Shown here: piece by piece, positions 14,511-24,706 of the stretch | Layout of the letters: each line of letters starts with the position of its first letter | How positions within the stretch are numbered: position 1 is the first letter of the stretch | Source of the DNA: CAVQFO01 sp963711725 | GTDB taxonomy: Bacteria; Pseudomonadota; Gammaproteobacteria; Nitrococcales; Aquisalimonadaceae | Assembly (NCBI GenBank): GCA_963711725.1 | Contig: CAVQFO010000042.1 | Location: 1 to 64,000, forward strand | Direction of reading: 5' to 3' | Length of the DNA stretch: 64,000 nucleotides | The notes under the pieces: generated by a model | Database searches by the model: none | Seen by the model: the letters and a program-made list of their open reading frames with translations, nothing else | What the model was told of the DNA's origin: nothing | Position numbers and translations under genes: made by a program

Positions 14511-16457
14511 ATGCCGTTCAAGGTGTTGGATCCCCATCCCGGCGGCCGCGCGATCCGCACGCTCGCGGGAGCCGCCTTGCTCGTCATCGGTTTGACCGCC
14601 GCCGGCGCGGCCTCAGCCGATGCGTCCTCCTTTGAATCCGCGGCCTACCTCAAGGATCTCAAGCACCGGATGGCCGCCTGCCTGAGCTGCCACGGCGAAC
14701 ACGGCGAGGGCGGCAAGTCCGGCGACACCTTCGTACCCCGCCTGGCCGGCCAGTCCACCGACTACCTTTTGAAGGAACTGCGAGACTTTCAAAAGGGCAA
14801 ACGCCACAACGGCGTGATGGAGCGCATGGTCAAGAACCTCCCCACCCCTTTTCTGAGGGAAATGGCGCGCTATTTCAGCATCCAGAACGCGCCCTACCCG
14901 CCGGCCCGGGAACGGCGGGGCGGGCGAACGCTCGACGCGCGGCAGGCGCAGCGGGCGCGCATTATCGTGACCCGGGGCAAACCGGACTCGGATCTGCCCG
15001 CTTGCGCGGCCTGCCACGGCGCCGATCTGGCCGGCACCGGACAGACCCACGGGCTGATGACTCCGGCGCTGGCGGGCCAATATGCTGATTACCTCGCCGC
15101 CCAGCTTCAGGCATGGCGCTCCGGCAGCCGCACCAACGATCCGGTTGGCGTCATGGCGGGCGTGGCCTCCCGCCTGACCAAAGGCGATGTGGCCGCCTTG
15201 ACGGCTTTCCTGGCCGGGCGGAAACCTGGAACCGTCAAGCGCGCCGCCGTCTCCTACGAACAATTCCAGGGCCGCGGACCCGACCAAGGCGGCGCCGAGC
15301 CGGACGCCGAACAGCAGGCACGGATACGGCGGGGCGAATACCTGGCCAAAGCGGGCGACTGCAAGGCGTGCCATACGGCGGAAGGCGGCCCGCCGTTCGC
15401 GGGCGGCCTTGCGCTGGAGACACCCCACGGCGTGATCTACACGCCGAACATCACCCCGGACAAGGCAACCGGCATCGGCAACTGGACCGACAAGGACTTC
15501 TACAGGGCCGTTCACGACGGCATCGCGCCGGGGCACCGCTATCTGTATCCGGCGTTCCCCTTTCCGTCATTCACCCGTATCAGCAAGGCCGACGTGCTGG
15601 CGATCAAGGCCTACCTCTTCAGCCTGAAACCGGTACATCGGCCCAGCCGCGAAAACCACATGGATTGGCCGTACAGCATCCGGGCAGGCCTGTTCGCATG
15701 GCGGCAATTGTTCTTCAGCGCCCAAACTTTCCAGCCCCATCCCGACAAATCGGCGGTCTGGAACCGGGGCGCCTATCTGGTGGAGGGCCTGGGGCACTGC
15801 GAAGCCTGCCATACGCCGCGCAACGCTCTGGGCGCAAAAAAGTCCTCGGAATCGTTCTCCGGGAGCCCGATTCACGATTGGTTCGCACCCAACATCAGTG
15901 GCGCGCGTTACGGTATCGGCCGGTGGAGCATCAACGACCTGGTGCAGTTCCTGGGCACCGGTGAGGTGCCCGGAAAGACGGTCGCTCTGGGGCCCATGAA
16001 AGAGGTGATCCACGACAGTCTGCAACACCTCAGCGACGCCGACCTCAAGGCCATGGCCGTTTACCTCAAGAGCACCGCGCCTCGGAAGCCGTCGGAATCG
16101 AGGGAGGGGAAGGGCAAGTCGGCGGCTGAAACGGTGGTGTGGTCCGCCGGCCAGCCCATCTACCAGAACCACTGCGCCAACTGCCACAAGGCCGACGGCC
16201 GCGGCGAACCGCCGGATTTCCCGCCGTTGCGCGGCAACCCGGTGGTGTCGGCGTCCAATCCCACCGACGTCATCCGCATGGTCCTTCTGGGCGGCTTCAA
16301 GGTGGCCACGAAACGAACGCCCCGCCCCCATTCCATGCCGCCGTTCGCTCAACAGCTCAGCGACAAACAGATCGCCGAGGTGGCGTCCTATATCCGCAGC
16401 CGGTGGGGCGGCCAGTACAGCAAAGTCGATCCGGCCGACGTGGAAAAGCTGCGCTGA
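14511..16457 (+). CDS. Pentaheme cytochrome c: c4-like diheme fused to alcohol-dehydrogenase-type triheme subunit
   Basis: A 648-residue exported protein with a signal peptide (residues about 13-36) and five CxxCH heme sites: CLSCH (57), CAACH (165), CKACH (284), CEACH (430) and CANCH (555). The first two domains resemble cytochrome c4. The last three follow the order of the triheme subunit of membrane PQQ alcohol or gluconate dehydrogenases (GEYLAKAGDCKACH, TPNITPDKATGIG, GAYLVEGLGHCEACHTPRN). No dehydrogenase subunit is adjacent. Probably passes electrons from a periplasmic dehydrogenase to oxidases. The ATG at 14511 is favoured over a TTG at 14475. Confidence 0.85.
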   Translation: MPFKVLDPHPGGRAIRTLAGAALLVIGLTAAGAASADASSFESAAYLKDLKHRMAACLSCHGEHGEGGKSGDTFVPRLAGQSTDYLLKELRDFQKGKRHNGVMERMVKNLPTPFLREMARYFSIQNAPYPPARERRGGRTLDARQAQRARIIVTRGKPDSDLPACAACHGADLAGTGQTHGLMTPALAGQYADYLAAQLQAWRSGSRTNDPVGVMAGVASRLTKGDVAALTAFLAGRKPGTVKRAAVSYEQFQGRGPDQGGAEPDAEQQARIRRGEYLAKAGDCKACHTAEGGPPFAGGLALETPHGVIYTPNITPDKATGIGNWTDKDFYRAVHDGIAPGHRYLYPAFPFPSFTRISKADVLAIKAYLFSLKPVHRPSRENHMDWPYSIRAGLFAWRQLFFSAQTFQPHPDKSAVWNRGAYLVEGLGHCEACHTPRNALGAKKSSESFSGSPIHDWFAPNISGARYGIGRWSINDLVQFLGTGEVPGKTVALGPMKEVIHDSLQHLSDADLKAMAVYLKSTAPRKPSESREGKGKSAAETVVWSAGQPIYQNHCANCHKADGRGEPPDFPPLRGNPVVSASNPTDVIRMVLLGGFKVATKRTPRPHSMPPFAQQLSDKQIAEVASYIRSRWGGQYSKVDPADVEKLR

Positions 16458-16464
16458 GAGCCGG

Positions 16465-17097
16465 CTATCGAGAGGCCAGCGTCTCCGCGCAGAAAACCAC
16501 GATCTTCCTGAGGGCGTCCGTCAAAGCCCGGTTGGCCGCCGTCACCCCGCCGGCGGCGTCCTCGCTGGAGGCGGGTGCGGACACGTCGATCAACCGGGTG
16601 CCCAACAGCTGCTTGTCGCGTTCGTCCACCAGTCGCACCCGCAGGGTGAGGTGCTCGATGCTGGGCGCGGCCGTGAAATCCTGCTCCAGGCGCACCAGAT
16701 CCGTGTAGATCCGATACCGGGCCGGCACCGGAGGCGGGTCGGACTCCACGCCGCCGAACAAATCCGAAGCAGCCAGCGTGGACGCCAGTGCCTGCCGAAC
16801 CATGGACGCCGGCGGTGCCACCCACTGGCTGTGGGCGTAATAGCTCAGTTCGTGCGGGCTCCGGCGATACGCCATCTCCACCGTATCGTAGCCCGCCGCC
16901 GCCTGGGGCATGGCCACGGCGAGCACCCCCGGCACCCGGGGGCCGGCGGGGGTCTGGTCGGGGGCCAGGCTGACATTGAGCTGGTAGGTGGCCGAAGGTG
17001 GCGCACGCTCCGGCAGCAGGCCGCCGCATCCCGATAGCAACAGCAGGCACGGCAATGCCACCACAAGGGTCAGGCGATACAGGGGTCTGATGCTCAT
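16465..17097 (-). CDS. ABC-type transport auxiliary lipoprotein (PqiC/ABC_trans_aux type)
   Basis: A 210-residue outer-membrane-type lipoprotein. The signal ends in LLLLSGCGG (lipobox LSGC). The body has the pattern of the ABC_trans_aux family (ATYQLNVSL near the start, IYTDLVRLEQDF in the middle). Its start overlaps the end of the MlaD-like gene by 4 bp and it is last in the operon, so it likely connects the MCE protein to the outer membrane, as PqiC does in Pqi systems. Converges with the pentaheme cytochrome gene 8 bp away. Confidence 0.85.
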   Translation of the reverse strand: MSIRPLYRLTLVVALPCLLLLSGCGGLLPERAPPSATYQLNVSLAPDQTPAGPRVPGVLAVAMPQAAAGYDTVEMAYRRSPHELSYYAHSQWVAPPASMVRQALASTLAASDLFGGVESDPPPVPARYRIYTDLVRLEQDFTAAPSIEHLTLRVRLVDERDKQLLGTRLIDVSAPASSEDAAGGVTAANRALTDALRKIVVFCAETLASR

Positions 17098-18023
17098 TTC
17101 GACTCTCCGGGGCCGGCCGCCCGCCGGGGCCGGCCGTAAAGCAGCATGTCGGGGTTGCGCGACAGCTGGTCGGTCAACTGGGACAAATGCGCCGAGGTTT
17201 CCCGCAGCTCGGCGATCAGGGCATTGAGTTGGGGCAGCGTGGTCTGGGACAACTGCGCCACGGCCTGCTCGCCGTGATCGCTGAGGGTGCTCACGTCCGC
17301 GCCGGCCTGGCTGACCGTATCGGTCATGGCGCCGAAGCGGTCTACCACTTGGTTGAAACGATCCAGGGTTGCCGGCAGATCCCGCGCCGCCTTGGCGGAA
17401 TCGGCCAGTGTGCGGTCCAGATTCGCCATCGCCGCCTCGATGTGCGGCGTGTTGCGGGCGAGGCTGTTCGACACCTTTGCCAAATTGGTGAGGGCCTCAG
17501 TCAGCGCCTTCTGGTTTTCGTCCGACAACAGCTTGTCCACCCGCTGGCCCAGCGAATCCAGGGTCTTCAGCCCCTCGGAAACGGCTGAATCCAGCCGCCC
17601 CAGCAGGGAAGATTTGTATTTGATCACCGAGTAGGGTTGACGCTCCCGGACGGTCAATCGAGGAGCGCCCGGCGTCCCTCCGCTGAGTTCCAGGTAGGCG
17701 ATGCCCGTCAACCCCTGCACGCTCAGCGTGGCCACCGTGTCGGTCTTGATGGGCGTGCCCTTGCGGATACCCAGTGTCAGGTGCACTCGCTGGGGGTTGT
17801 CGGGATCCAGGTTAATGGACTGGACGCGGCCCACGTTCACGCCGCGGTACTTCACCGGGGCGTCGCGGTTGAGCCCCGCCACGGATTCGTCCACGTACAC
17901 CGCGTAGTGATCGTAATCCTTGGTATGGATGCCCGATCCCAACCACAGCCCCACTCCCACAAGCGCGGCGCCCAGCACCACCACGAACGCGCCCACCGCG
18001 GCATAGCTTACTCGCGATTCCAT
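17094..18023 (-). CDS. MlaD-family MCE lipid-transport protein
   Basis: A 309-residue protein with one N-terminal membrane helix (VGAFVVVLGAALVGVGLWLG) and one MCE domain (YAVYVDESVAGLNRDAPVKY). A long helical C-terminal part follows (DRTLADSAKAARDLPATLDR). Forms a hexameric ring that carries phospholipid between membranes. Its start overlaps the ATPase gene by 16 bp. Longer than E. coli MlaD because of the coiled C-terminal extension, typical of the Ttg2C/YrbD-like group. Confidence 0.9.
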   Translation of the reverse strand: MESRVSYAAVGAFVVVLGAALVGVGLWLGSGIHTKDYDHYAVYVDESVAGLNRDAPVKYRGVNVGRVQSINLDPDNPQRVHLTLGIRKGTPIKTDTVATLSVQGLTGIAYLELSGGTPGAPRLTVRERQPYSVIKYKSSLLGRLDSAVSEGLKTLDSLGQRVDKLLSDENQKALTEALTNLAKVSNSLARNTPHIEAAMANLDRTLADSAKAARDLPATLDRFNQVVDRFGAMTDTVSQAGADVSTLSDHGEQAVAQLSQTTLPQLNALIAELRETSAHLSQLTDQLSRNPDMLLYGRPRRAAGPGESK

Positions 18024-18820
18024 GCTTCCTCCCTACGGCCTGCTCCCCCGGGGGACAAGGCACTGGCGCTGGCGCGCTGCATTCGCGCGCCGCCGAAATA
18101 CCGGCGAATCTCGGGCTCTTGCGATTGGGCCAGCTCCGCCACCGGCGCCATGGCCAGAACCCGCTTGCGGGACAGAAACGCCACTTCGTCCGTGGTCCGC
18201 CACAGCGAATCCACGTCGTGGGTCACCATGACCACCGTCAGCCCCAGGTTTTCCTTCAGATCCATGATCAGCTCGTCAAAAGCGGCGGCCCCGACCGGGT
18301 CCAGACCCGACGTGGGCTCGTCCAGGAACAGCAACTCCGGATCCATCGCCAGGGCCCGGGCCAGGGCCGCGCGTTTGACCATGCCGCCGCTGAGCTCACT
18401 GGGCAGCTTCACGGCGGCATCGGCGTCCAGCCCCGCCAGGCGGATCTTCAACATGCCCAGCTCCCGTATCAACCGTCCGCTCAAGCGGGTGTGCTCGCGC
18501 AAGGGCAGGCAGACGTTCTCCAGAACCGTCAGTCCGGTAAACAAGGCGCCCCCCTGGAACATCACGCCAAGGCGACGCTTCAAGGCACGTTCACGTTCGG
18601 CGTCCAAGGCGCCGATATCGTTGCCCAGCACTTCCACACGCCCGGCGCTGGGGCGCATGAGCATGACCATTTCGCGCATCAACACGGTCTTGCCGCAACC
18701 GCTGCTGCCCACCACGCCGACGAGATGGCCGGCGGGAATCTCCAGGTCCAGGCCGGAATGGATCACGGTATCCCCAAAGCGGGTCTCCAGGCCCTGGATT
18801 CGGATCGCCGCCTGCGACAT
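18008..18820 (-). CDS. MlaF-type ABC ATPase of phospholipid transport
   Basis: A 270-residue ATPase. Walker A is GSSGCGKT, the signature LSGGMVKRAALARALAMDPE, and Walker B LLFLDEPTSGLDPVGA, all of MlaF/Ttg2A type. Powers the MlaE-like permease. It lies 9 bp after the permease gene and overlaps the MCE gene. The C-terminal tail (EIRRYFGGARMQRA) is slightly longer than in E. coli MlaF. Confidence 0.92.
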   Translation of the reverse strand: MSQAAIRIQGLETRFGDTVIHSGLDLEIPAGHLVGVVGSSGCGKTVLMREMVMLMRPSAGRVEVLGNDIGALDAERERALKRRLGVMFQGGALFTGLTVLENVCLPLREHTRLSGRLIRELGMLKIRLAGLDADAAVKLPSELSGGMVKRAALARALAMDPELLFLDEPTSGLDPVGAAAFDELIMDLKENLGLTVVMVTHDVDSLWRTTDEVAFLSRKRVLAMAPVAELAQSQEPEIRRYFGGARMQRASASALSPGGAGRREEAWNRE

Positions 18821-18829
18821 GCCCCGCTC

Positions 18830-19996
18830 CTACAGCCCCAGCCAATTGAAAAGGATCGAGAACACCGCATCGGCGATGATCACCAGGAAGATACTCTGCA
18901 CCACGCTGACGGTGGTGGCCCGACCCACCTCGCCGGCGCTGCCGCGGACCTGGAAGCCGTGAAAGCAGCCCACGGTGGTAATCAGCACGGCGAATACCGG
19001 CGCCTTGCCAATGCCCACCCAGAAGGTGCTGGCGCTCACACTCTGGGGCAGCCGCGCGAGGAACGTGGGGAAGCTCACCGAAAACATGCCATTGGCGATC
19101 AGCATGCCACCGAAGACCCCCAGCACGTCCGCAAACAGGCTGAGCAGCGGCAGCGCCACGATCAACGCCAGCAGTTTCGGCAGGACCAGCACCTCGAACG
19201 GCCCCATGCCCAGGGCCCGCAAAGCGTCGATCTCCTCGGTGACGCGCATGGTGCCGATGTGCGCGGCATAGGACGAACCCGTGCGCCCGGCCACGATGAT
19301 GGCCGTCAGCAGCGGCGCCATTTCCCGGAGCATCGTAATGCTCAGCAGATCCACCAGATAGACATTGCCGCCATAGCGCTGCAAGGGGCTGCCGCCCTGG
19401 TAGGCAATGACGATGCCCATGAGAAAGGATAGCAATCCCACGATGGGAAGCGCCGTTACGCCGCCCCGATTGAGTTCCGCCACAACCTGCCGCCAGCGCA
19501 GGCGGTGAGGCCGCAAAAATCGGGGCCAGCTGTCGAGGGCGAGTTCGCCAAGAAAGGACAGGAAGGCGAAGGCATCCCCCAGGTGCCCCATGGTGGCGCG
19601 CCCCAGGGCCGTGAGCAGGCCGTCTTTCGGGGGCTGAGGGAGATTCGACGGGGCCGGATCATCGGCGATCAGATCCAGCAGGGCGCGATGGCGGGGCTCG
19701 AGCCCGTCCAAGGCGGGTGCCGCGCCCGCCGCCCGTAGCGCCTGGAGTATCCGCGCCACGAACAAGGCGCCGGCCGTGTCCATTCGCGGTACACCGGAGG
19801 TATCCACACGCCATTGGCCGTCCGTCGGCCAGGGGGTGGCGGAGAGCCGACGGTCCAGGATCTGCAGGCCGCCAACGGTCCAGTCGCCGTTGCACACGAC
19901 CGCGCGCTTGTCGTGGTCAAGTTCCAGCGAAGCGGCGGCCGGCCGCGGCCGTGAAAGACCGCGATCCCCGTCCGTCATCGAGTCCTCTTCGATCAA
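18830..19996 (-). CDS. MlaE-family permease with N-terminal STAS-like domain
   Basis: A 388-residue inner-membrane permease and first gene of the MCE operon. The first 110 residues resemble a STAS domain (WRVDTSGVPRMDTAGALFVA), so the job of a separate MlaB is built in. The rest is the MlaE fold with LMGIVIAYQGGSPLQRYGG and SYAAHIGTMRVTEEIDALRALGM. The ATG ending at 19996 is used; the ATG six codons later is possible. No separate MlaB or MlaC gene is present in the operon. Confidence 0.9.
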   Translation of the reverse strand: MIEEDSMTDGDRGLSRPRPAAASLELDHDKRAVVCNGDWTVGGLQILDRRLSATPWPTDGQWRVDTSGVPRMDTAGALFVARILQALRAAGAAPALDGLEPRHRALLDLIADDPAPSNLPQPPKDGLLTALGRATMGHLGDAFAFLSFLGELALDSWPRFLRPHRLRWRQVVAELNRGGVTALPIVGLLSFLMGIVIAYQGGSPLQRYGGNVYLVDLLSITMLREMAPLLTAIIVAGRTGSSYAAHIGTMRVTEEIDALRALGMGPFEVLVLPKLLALIVALPLLSLFADVLGVFGGMLIANGMFSVSFPTFLARLPQSVSASTFWVGIGKAPVFAVLITTVGCFHGFQVRGSAGEVGRATTVSVVQSIFLVIIADAVFSILFNWLGL

Positions 19997-20156
19997 TCGG
20001 CGCTCCAGCTTCTGTGGCGGACAGCCAAAGTCTGCAACAAATGCGCCTCCACGTCGATTGCACCTGGGGAGAGGCTGATCTGCGCACGCACCCCGAACGC
20101 ATACACCAGTCTCTCCCTAGCCCCGGTCGGGTTTAAAAAATGAGACACGAGCATAT

Positions 20157-20212
20157 CTAGGGAGACGCTGATCTATTCACGCGGCCGTGTGAATAGATCA
20201 GCGTCTCCCTAG
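20157..20212. repeat. 56-bp palindromic repeat, tail-to-tail full copy
   Basis: Two 24-bp perfect inverted arms (beginning CTAGGGAGACGCTGATC and ending CTATTCAC) flank an 8-base centre GCGGCCGT. The arm recurs at 24519-24560 and, in the opposite order, at 62952-62992. Half copies lie at 6537-6549 and 26091-26104. It sits between the mlaE promoter region and the M24 gene. REP-like in size and setting; it could also act as a strong hairpin in RNA. Confidence 0.75.
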
Positions 20213-20258
20213 GGGAATGCAGTGAAGGAATGGCCCGCTGGGCCGGGAGGACGGAATC

Positions 20259-21536
20259 ATGGCGAACGACGGTGCCCGCTGCTTCGATGATGCCGAATAC
20301 CAACGCCGCCGGGAACGAGTCCGCGCCAGCATGTCCGAGCGCGGCCTGGATGCATGCATCGTGGCCAGCCCCGAGAACATCTACTACCTGACCGGGCTCG
20401 ACCACATGGGCTACTTCGCCTCTCAGTTGCTGCTGTTCCCGCTCAAGGGTGAGCCGGTGCTGATCACCCGGGCCATGGAGAGCGCCACGGTGCGCGATCA
20501 GGTGCCGGACTGCGTGCATCTGGGCTATTCCGACGGCACCAAACCGCCGCCGGTGAGCAGCGATACAGGCCCCGCAATCGACGAGCCCTGGTCCGTGACG
20601 GCGGGGGCGCCGACCCGGGAGATATCGCCGGCGCACCCGGACAAGCCGTCGCCGGCGGCGGCCCGCAAAGCCGTGAAAGCGCTGCACGATCTGGGTTTGG
20701 CAGAGTCCACCTTGGCCGTGGACCACAGCAGCAACTTTCTGCCCCACGCCATTGCCGACGCCATTATCACCAAGACGCCCAAGGCGAATTGGGAGGAGAT
20801 CGGCAACCTGATCGACGATCTGCGTATCGAGCAGTCGCCCGCCGAGCTGGAATACACCCGGGAGGCGGCACGGGTGTCCGACGCCATGATGATGTCGGCC
20901 ATCGCCTCGGCCGGCGAGGGGATCAACGCCCGGGAAATCATGGCGGCCATCTACGACTCCCTGTTCCGCCGGGGCGGAACCTACCCCGGGTTCGTGCCGC
21001 TGGTGCGCTCGACCCGCAACCTGGAACACGAACACGGGACCTGGGAGAACCGCGCCCTGGAGGCCGGCGATCTGCTGTTCCTGGAGATGTCCGGCTGCGT
21101 GCGCCGCTATCACGCGCCCACCGGCCGCCTGACGTTCATCGATGAATCTCCCTCGGAGGCGCAGCGGATCAACGAGATCTGCCAGGAGGCCATGTACGCG
21201 GCAGCGGACACCATCGGCGACGGAGTCGCGGCCGGCGACGTCTACGAAAACTGGCACGCGGCGCTGGACCGGGCGGGCCTGTCGCACTACAGCCGCCATC
21301 ACTGCGGCTACGCCGTGGGCATCGGCTATCCGCCCAGTTGGTCGGGCAGCGGCGTGCCGGTGGGCCTGCGGCCGGGCTCGGACATGAAACTGCGCAGCGG
21401 CATGGTCTTCCACCTGATGTCCTGGCTGCTTCGCTCCGGATTGGGCGATTCGTTTCTCTCGGACACCATCGTGGTTACGGACGAGGGCTGCGAGTTCCTC
21501 ACCACCGTGGACAGGGGGGTCACAATTCGGCGGTAA
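20259..21536 (+). CDS. M24-family creatinase/ectoine-hydrolase-like protein
   Basis: A 425-residue pita-bread-fold protein with a strong GGGAGG ribosome site. The N-terminal half (YYLTGLDHMGYFASQLLLFP) and C-terminal half (SRHHCGYAVGIGYPPSWSG) fit the creatinase/DoeA branch of family M24. The metal ligands of true aminopeptidases are altered: LEMSGCVRRYHAPTGR replaces the usual Asp pair, so this is probably a metal-free hydrolase of a small C-N substrate. An ectD-like and a eutC-like gene elsewhere in the window make ectoine breakdown plausible but not proven. Converges with and overlaps the EAL gene by 17 bp. Confidence 0.75.
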   Translation: MANDGARCFDDAEYQRRRERVRASMSERGLDACIVASPENIYYLTGLDHMGYFASQLLLFPLKGEPVLITRAMESATVRDQVPDCVHLGYSDGTKPPPVSSDTGPAIDEPWSVTAGAPTREISPAHPDKPSPAAARKAVKALHDLGLAESTLAVDHSSNFLPHAIADAIITKTPKANWEEIGNLIDDLRIEQSPAELEYTREAARVSDAMMMSAIASAGEGINAREIMAAIYDSLFRRGGTYPGFVPLVRSTRNLEHEHGTWENRALEAGDLLFLEMSGCVRRYHAPTGRLTFIDESPSEAQRINEICQEAMYAAADTIGDGVAAGDVYENWHAALDRAGLSHYSRHHCGYAVGIGYPPSWSGSGVPVGLRPGSDMKLRSGMVFHLMSWLLRSGLGDSFLSDTIVVTDEGCEFLTTVDRGVTIRR

Positions 21537-24448
21537 GCAGCGGCAACAGCGTCGAAGGCGGGCGGGAAGAGCTGAACAGGTTGCCCTGTACGAAGCGGCA
21601 ACCCAGCGCAAAGACGGCCCGGCATTGTTCCTCCGTTTCCACCCCCTCCGCCACGGTGGCCAGGCCCATGCTTTGCGCCACCGCGAGGATGGCCTTGATC
21701 ACGCTGGCCGCCGATTCGCTCTCGCCCAGGGCTTCCACGAAGCTTCGGTCGATCTTGATCGCGTCCACGGGCAGGCGATTGAGATAACTCAAGGAGGAAT
21801 ACCCCGTGCCGAAGTCGTCGATCGCAGATGCGCACGCCAAACTGACGCAGGCGGCCGAGCACCTGCGCCGCCCGGTCCCCGTCCCGGATCAGTTCCGATT
21901 CGGTGATTTCCAGCGTCAGCACGGATTCGTTCCCCGCCGCGGCGATCGATTCCACCAGCTCCAGGAAAGCCGGCTCACGGAGCTGAAGCGCGGAGACGTT
22001 CACGGCGATTCGCAAGTCCTCCACCCCCTGGGCACGCCAGGCTTCGGCCTGATGCAAGGCGGTTCGCAGGGCCCATTCACCCAGGTGCAGAATGGCCCCC
22101 GAGGCCTCCGCCAAAGGGATGAATCGGGAGGGTTCAACCACGCCGAATGTCGGGTTTGTCCATCGAACCAGCGCCTCCACCGCAGTCACCCGGCGCGTTT
22201 TCAAATCCACCACCGGCTGATACTCCAACGCCATTTCGCCGCGTTCCACGGCGTGGGCCAGTTCCCGCTCCATGGCGTAACGCTCGTGAACCTGGCGATC
22301 GATTTCCGGCGCGTAGAATCGGTAGCCGGGTCCACCCTGCGGGGCGTGTAACACCAGTTCCGCGTGGCGTAGCAATACCGCCGCGGAATCGCCGTCTTGC
22401 GGATACACGGCCACCCCGGCACGCCCCGTCAGCACCGCCTGCCGTTCCCCCATCGCCGCTGTAATGGGGAATACGCTCATCAGTTTCGCCACGCGCCTCG
22501 CCGCCAACTCCAACCCCGCCACCGGCGCGAGCAGCAGCCCGAAACTCTGGCCGCCGATTCGCGCCAGCGTCTCACCCGGTTGCAGCCCGGCACTCAAAGT
22601 GGCCGCCACCGCCCGCAAGGCCCGGTCGCCCGCCGCGTAACCGAAGGTATCGTTGATGCGCTGCAGCTCCAGCACCTCAATAGCCATCACTGCCGCATCC
22701 CTGCCGCTGATGGAGGCGCGGGCCAGGATCTGTTCCAGGCGGTCCATGAACAGATCCCGGTTGGGGAGATCCGTTAACGCGTCGTAGTTGGCAAGCTGAT
22801 GCACCTCGTGAGTCGCGGCAATGTGCTCCAGGCCCAGGCTGGTGTCGTCGGCAATCTGGCCAAGCAGACTGACCTCCTCGTCGTCGAAGAAATTGATGTC
22901 GTTGGCATAGATGTTGAATGCACCGACGGTCCGTCCCTGGATCGTCAGCGGGAATGCCGCCGACGCCTTGTAGCCGTGATGGGCCGCTTGATCCCGCCAC
23001 GGAGCCATGGCCGGATCGTGGGCGATATCGTTGCTGACTACCGGCCGGCCCTCGCGGATGGCGATGGCGGTGGGCCCCCGACCCTCGGCCCGGGCCGGGT
23101 CCAGGTCAATGACGATGTGCTCCAGGTAGTCCGCCGCCACGCCGGCCCAGCTCACCGGGTTCACCGCGCTCCCGGTGTCGTCCGTCAGGCCGATCCAGGC
23201 CATGCGGTAGCCACCCAGTTCCACCGGGATGCGACAGGCTTCGCTGAGGAGTTCGTCACGGTCACGGATCCGCAGGATCGCGCCGTTGATGGCGGTAAGT
23301 ACCCGCTGCACACGGTTGAGCCGCTCGACGCGGCGTAGATGCGACTCCATCTGCCGCCGACGTTCCTCGAGCGCTTCCGCCATGTCGTCAAAACCGGCAG
23401 CCACCTCGGCGATTTCGCAACCGCCCGCCACCCGGGCCCGGGCCGTAAGGTTGCCCGCAGCCACTTCTCGAACAGCCGTCAGCAGCCGGCGCAGGCGCCG
23501 AAGCACCACTACATCGGTCCCGACCCAGACGGCGGCCATCAGGAACAAGACCACCGCCACCCAGGTCGCGACGTTACGCCTGAACGCGCGTTGAGCCAGT
23601 TGATAGACGGCGGCCTCGGGAATGCCCACCACCGCGTAGGTCGGATCGCGCTCAGCGTCCCCTGCAACACCCGCGTAGGCGAAAAACGCCCCATCCTTGG
23701 TCAACGGGCACGGCCCCGCGCCCTGGGCGTGGAAACAGCTCTCCGGCAGTCTCTGGCCAAGACGCGTGGAATCCGCCGGATGAACCAGAAGGACCGTTCC
23801 CCGGGCGTCGGTCAGAGCGATCACCGCCTGGCTCCGAAACCACGCCCCTGCAGCCAGGTCGGTGAGCCACGGCAGGGTGAAGGTGGCGTAAAGCACTCGG
23901 TCGGTTCGTCCGCTCGGATCGCGAAGCGGAGTGCCTACACCCAGGACCGGAACATCACCGTCCGCATCGATCACTTGTGCCACCGAAAACACACCCGCCA
24001 GCGCGCCCTTGAAGAAACGCTCTGAAGCAAGTCCTTCAACGGCGTCACGACGCGAGACATCGCAGACGCGGGTGCCGTCCTCCCGTGCCATCCCCACCGA
24101 AGACAGACGCTCGTCGCGGTCCAGCAGATTCGAAAGCAGGTCTTCGCAGGACGGACCGTCCGGATACGATTCGAGAAACCAGGCCAGATCGCCCAAGAGA
24201 ATTCGGCTTTGCTCGATGACCCCGGACAGACTCGTGGCAGCCAATCGCGCCGCCGCGGAAACCGTTGCCGAGGCGTGGGCGGCCGCCCGGTTGCGATCGG
24301 CAATAACCGTGTAAACCGCCACGGCCCCGGCCGGAAGCACCGCCACAAACACGACAACCACCAACCGCACCCGCAGATGGTGGAAGAAACCTCTCCAGAC
24401 TGGATTGGCCTGAGCGATCCGACCGTCTCGAACCATGACTGAAGGCAC
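21520..24448 (-). pseudogene. dCache-HAMP-GAF-GGDEF-EAL c-di-GMP protein, frameshifted near its 3' end
   Basis: A membrane sensor of about 970 residues. TM helices lie near residues 27-49 and 291-315 with a periplasmic Cache-like region between them. HAMP, GAF (about 386-550), a GGDEF domain whose motif has decayed to GGQSF (IGGQSFG), and an EAL domain with intact EALVRW follow. At 21822-21832 one extra base moves the frame: GVR is followed out of frame by AIDDFGTGYSSLSYL, which ends at 21520. If the shift is a sequencing error the protein would be a phosphodiesterase with an inactive cyclase domain. The start may be GTG 24448 or ATG 24436. Confidence 0.8.
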
Positions 24449-24518
24449 TTCCCGGTGGCCTGTAGGAAACGGCGTCGCGCACGGGCGCGATGCCGGGAAT
24501 TGAAGTCCCGCTCAATCC

Positions 24519-24560
24519 CTGGGGAGACGCTGATGGGTTCACAGATCAGCGTCTCCCTAG
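24519..24560. repeat. palindromic repeat, shortened tail-to-tail copy
   Basis: GGGAGACGCTGAT on one side and ATCAGCGTCTCCCTAG on the other flank a short centre (GGGTTCACAG). The arms are the outer part of the 20157-20212 repeat; the inner CTATTCAC portion is reduced. It lies between the sensor gene and the sigma-54 promoter of the next gene. Confidence 0.7.
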
Positions 24561-24706
24561 AGAAAGCATAGGCTGCTTTTCACCCAGTGGACATGTGTCT
24601 TCCAACGGCTACATAAGGTGACCGCAACCGGGATCCCGCGTTACCGGTCGTAACACCCAAGGATTCACCAAAGTCCGGAACCGTTATCCCGCAAGCCTCT
24701 TGGAAC

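Noticed and set aside
18119..19432. A 437-residue plus-strand frame opposite mlaE/mlaF
   Set aside because: Gln/His/Arg-rich antisense shadow of the MCE operon; no start site or motif.
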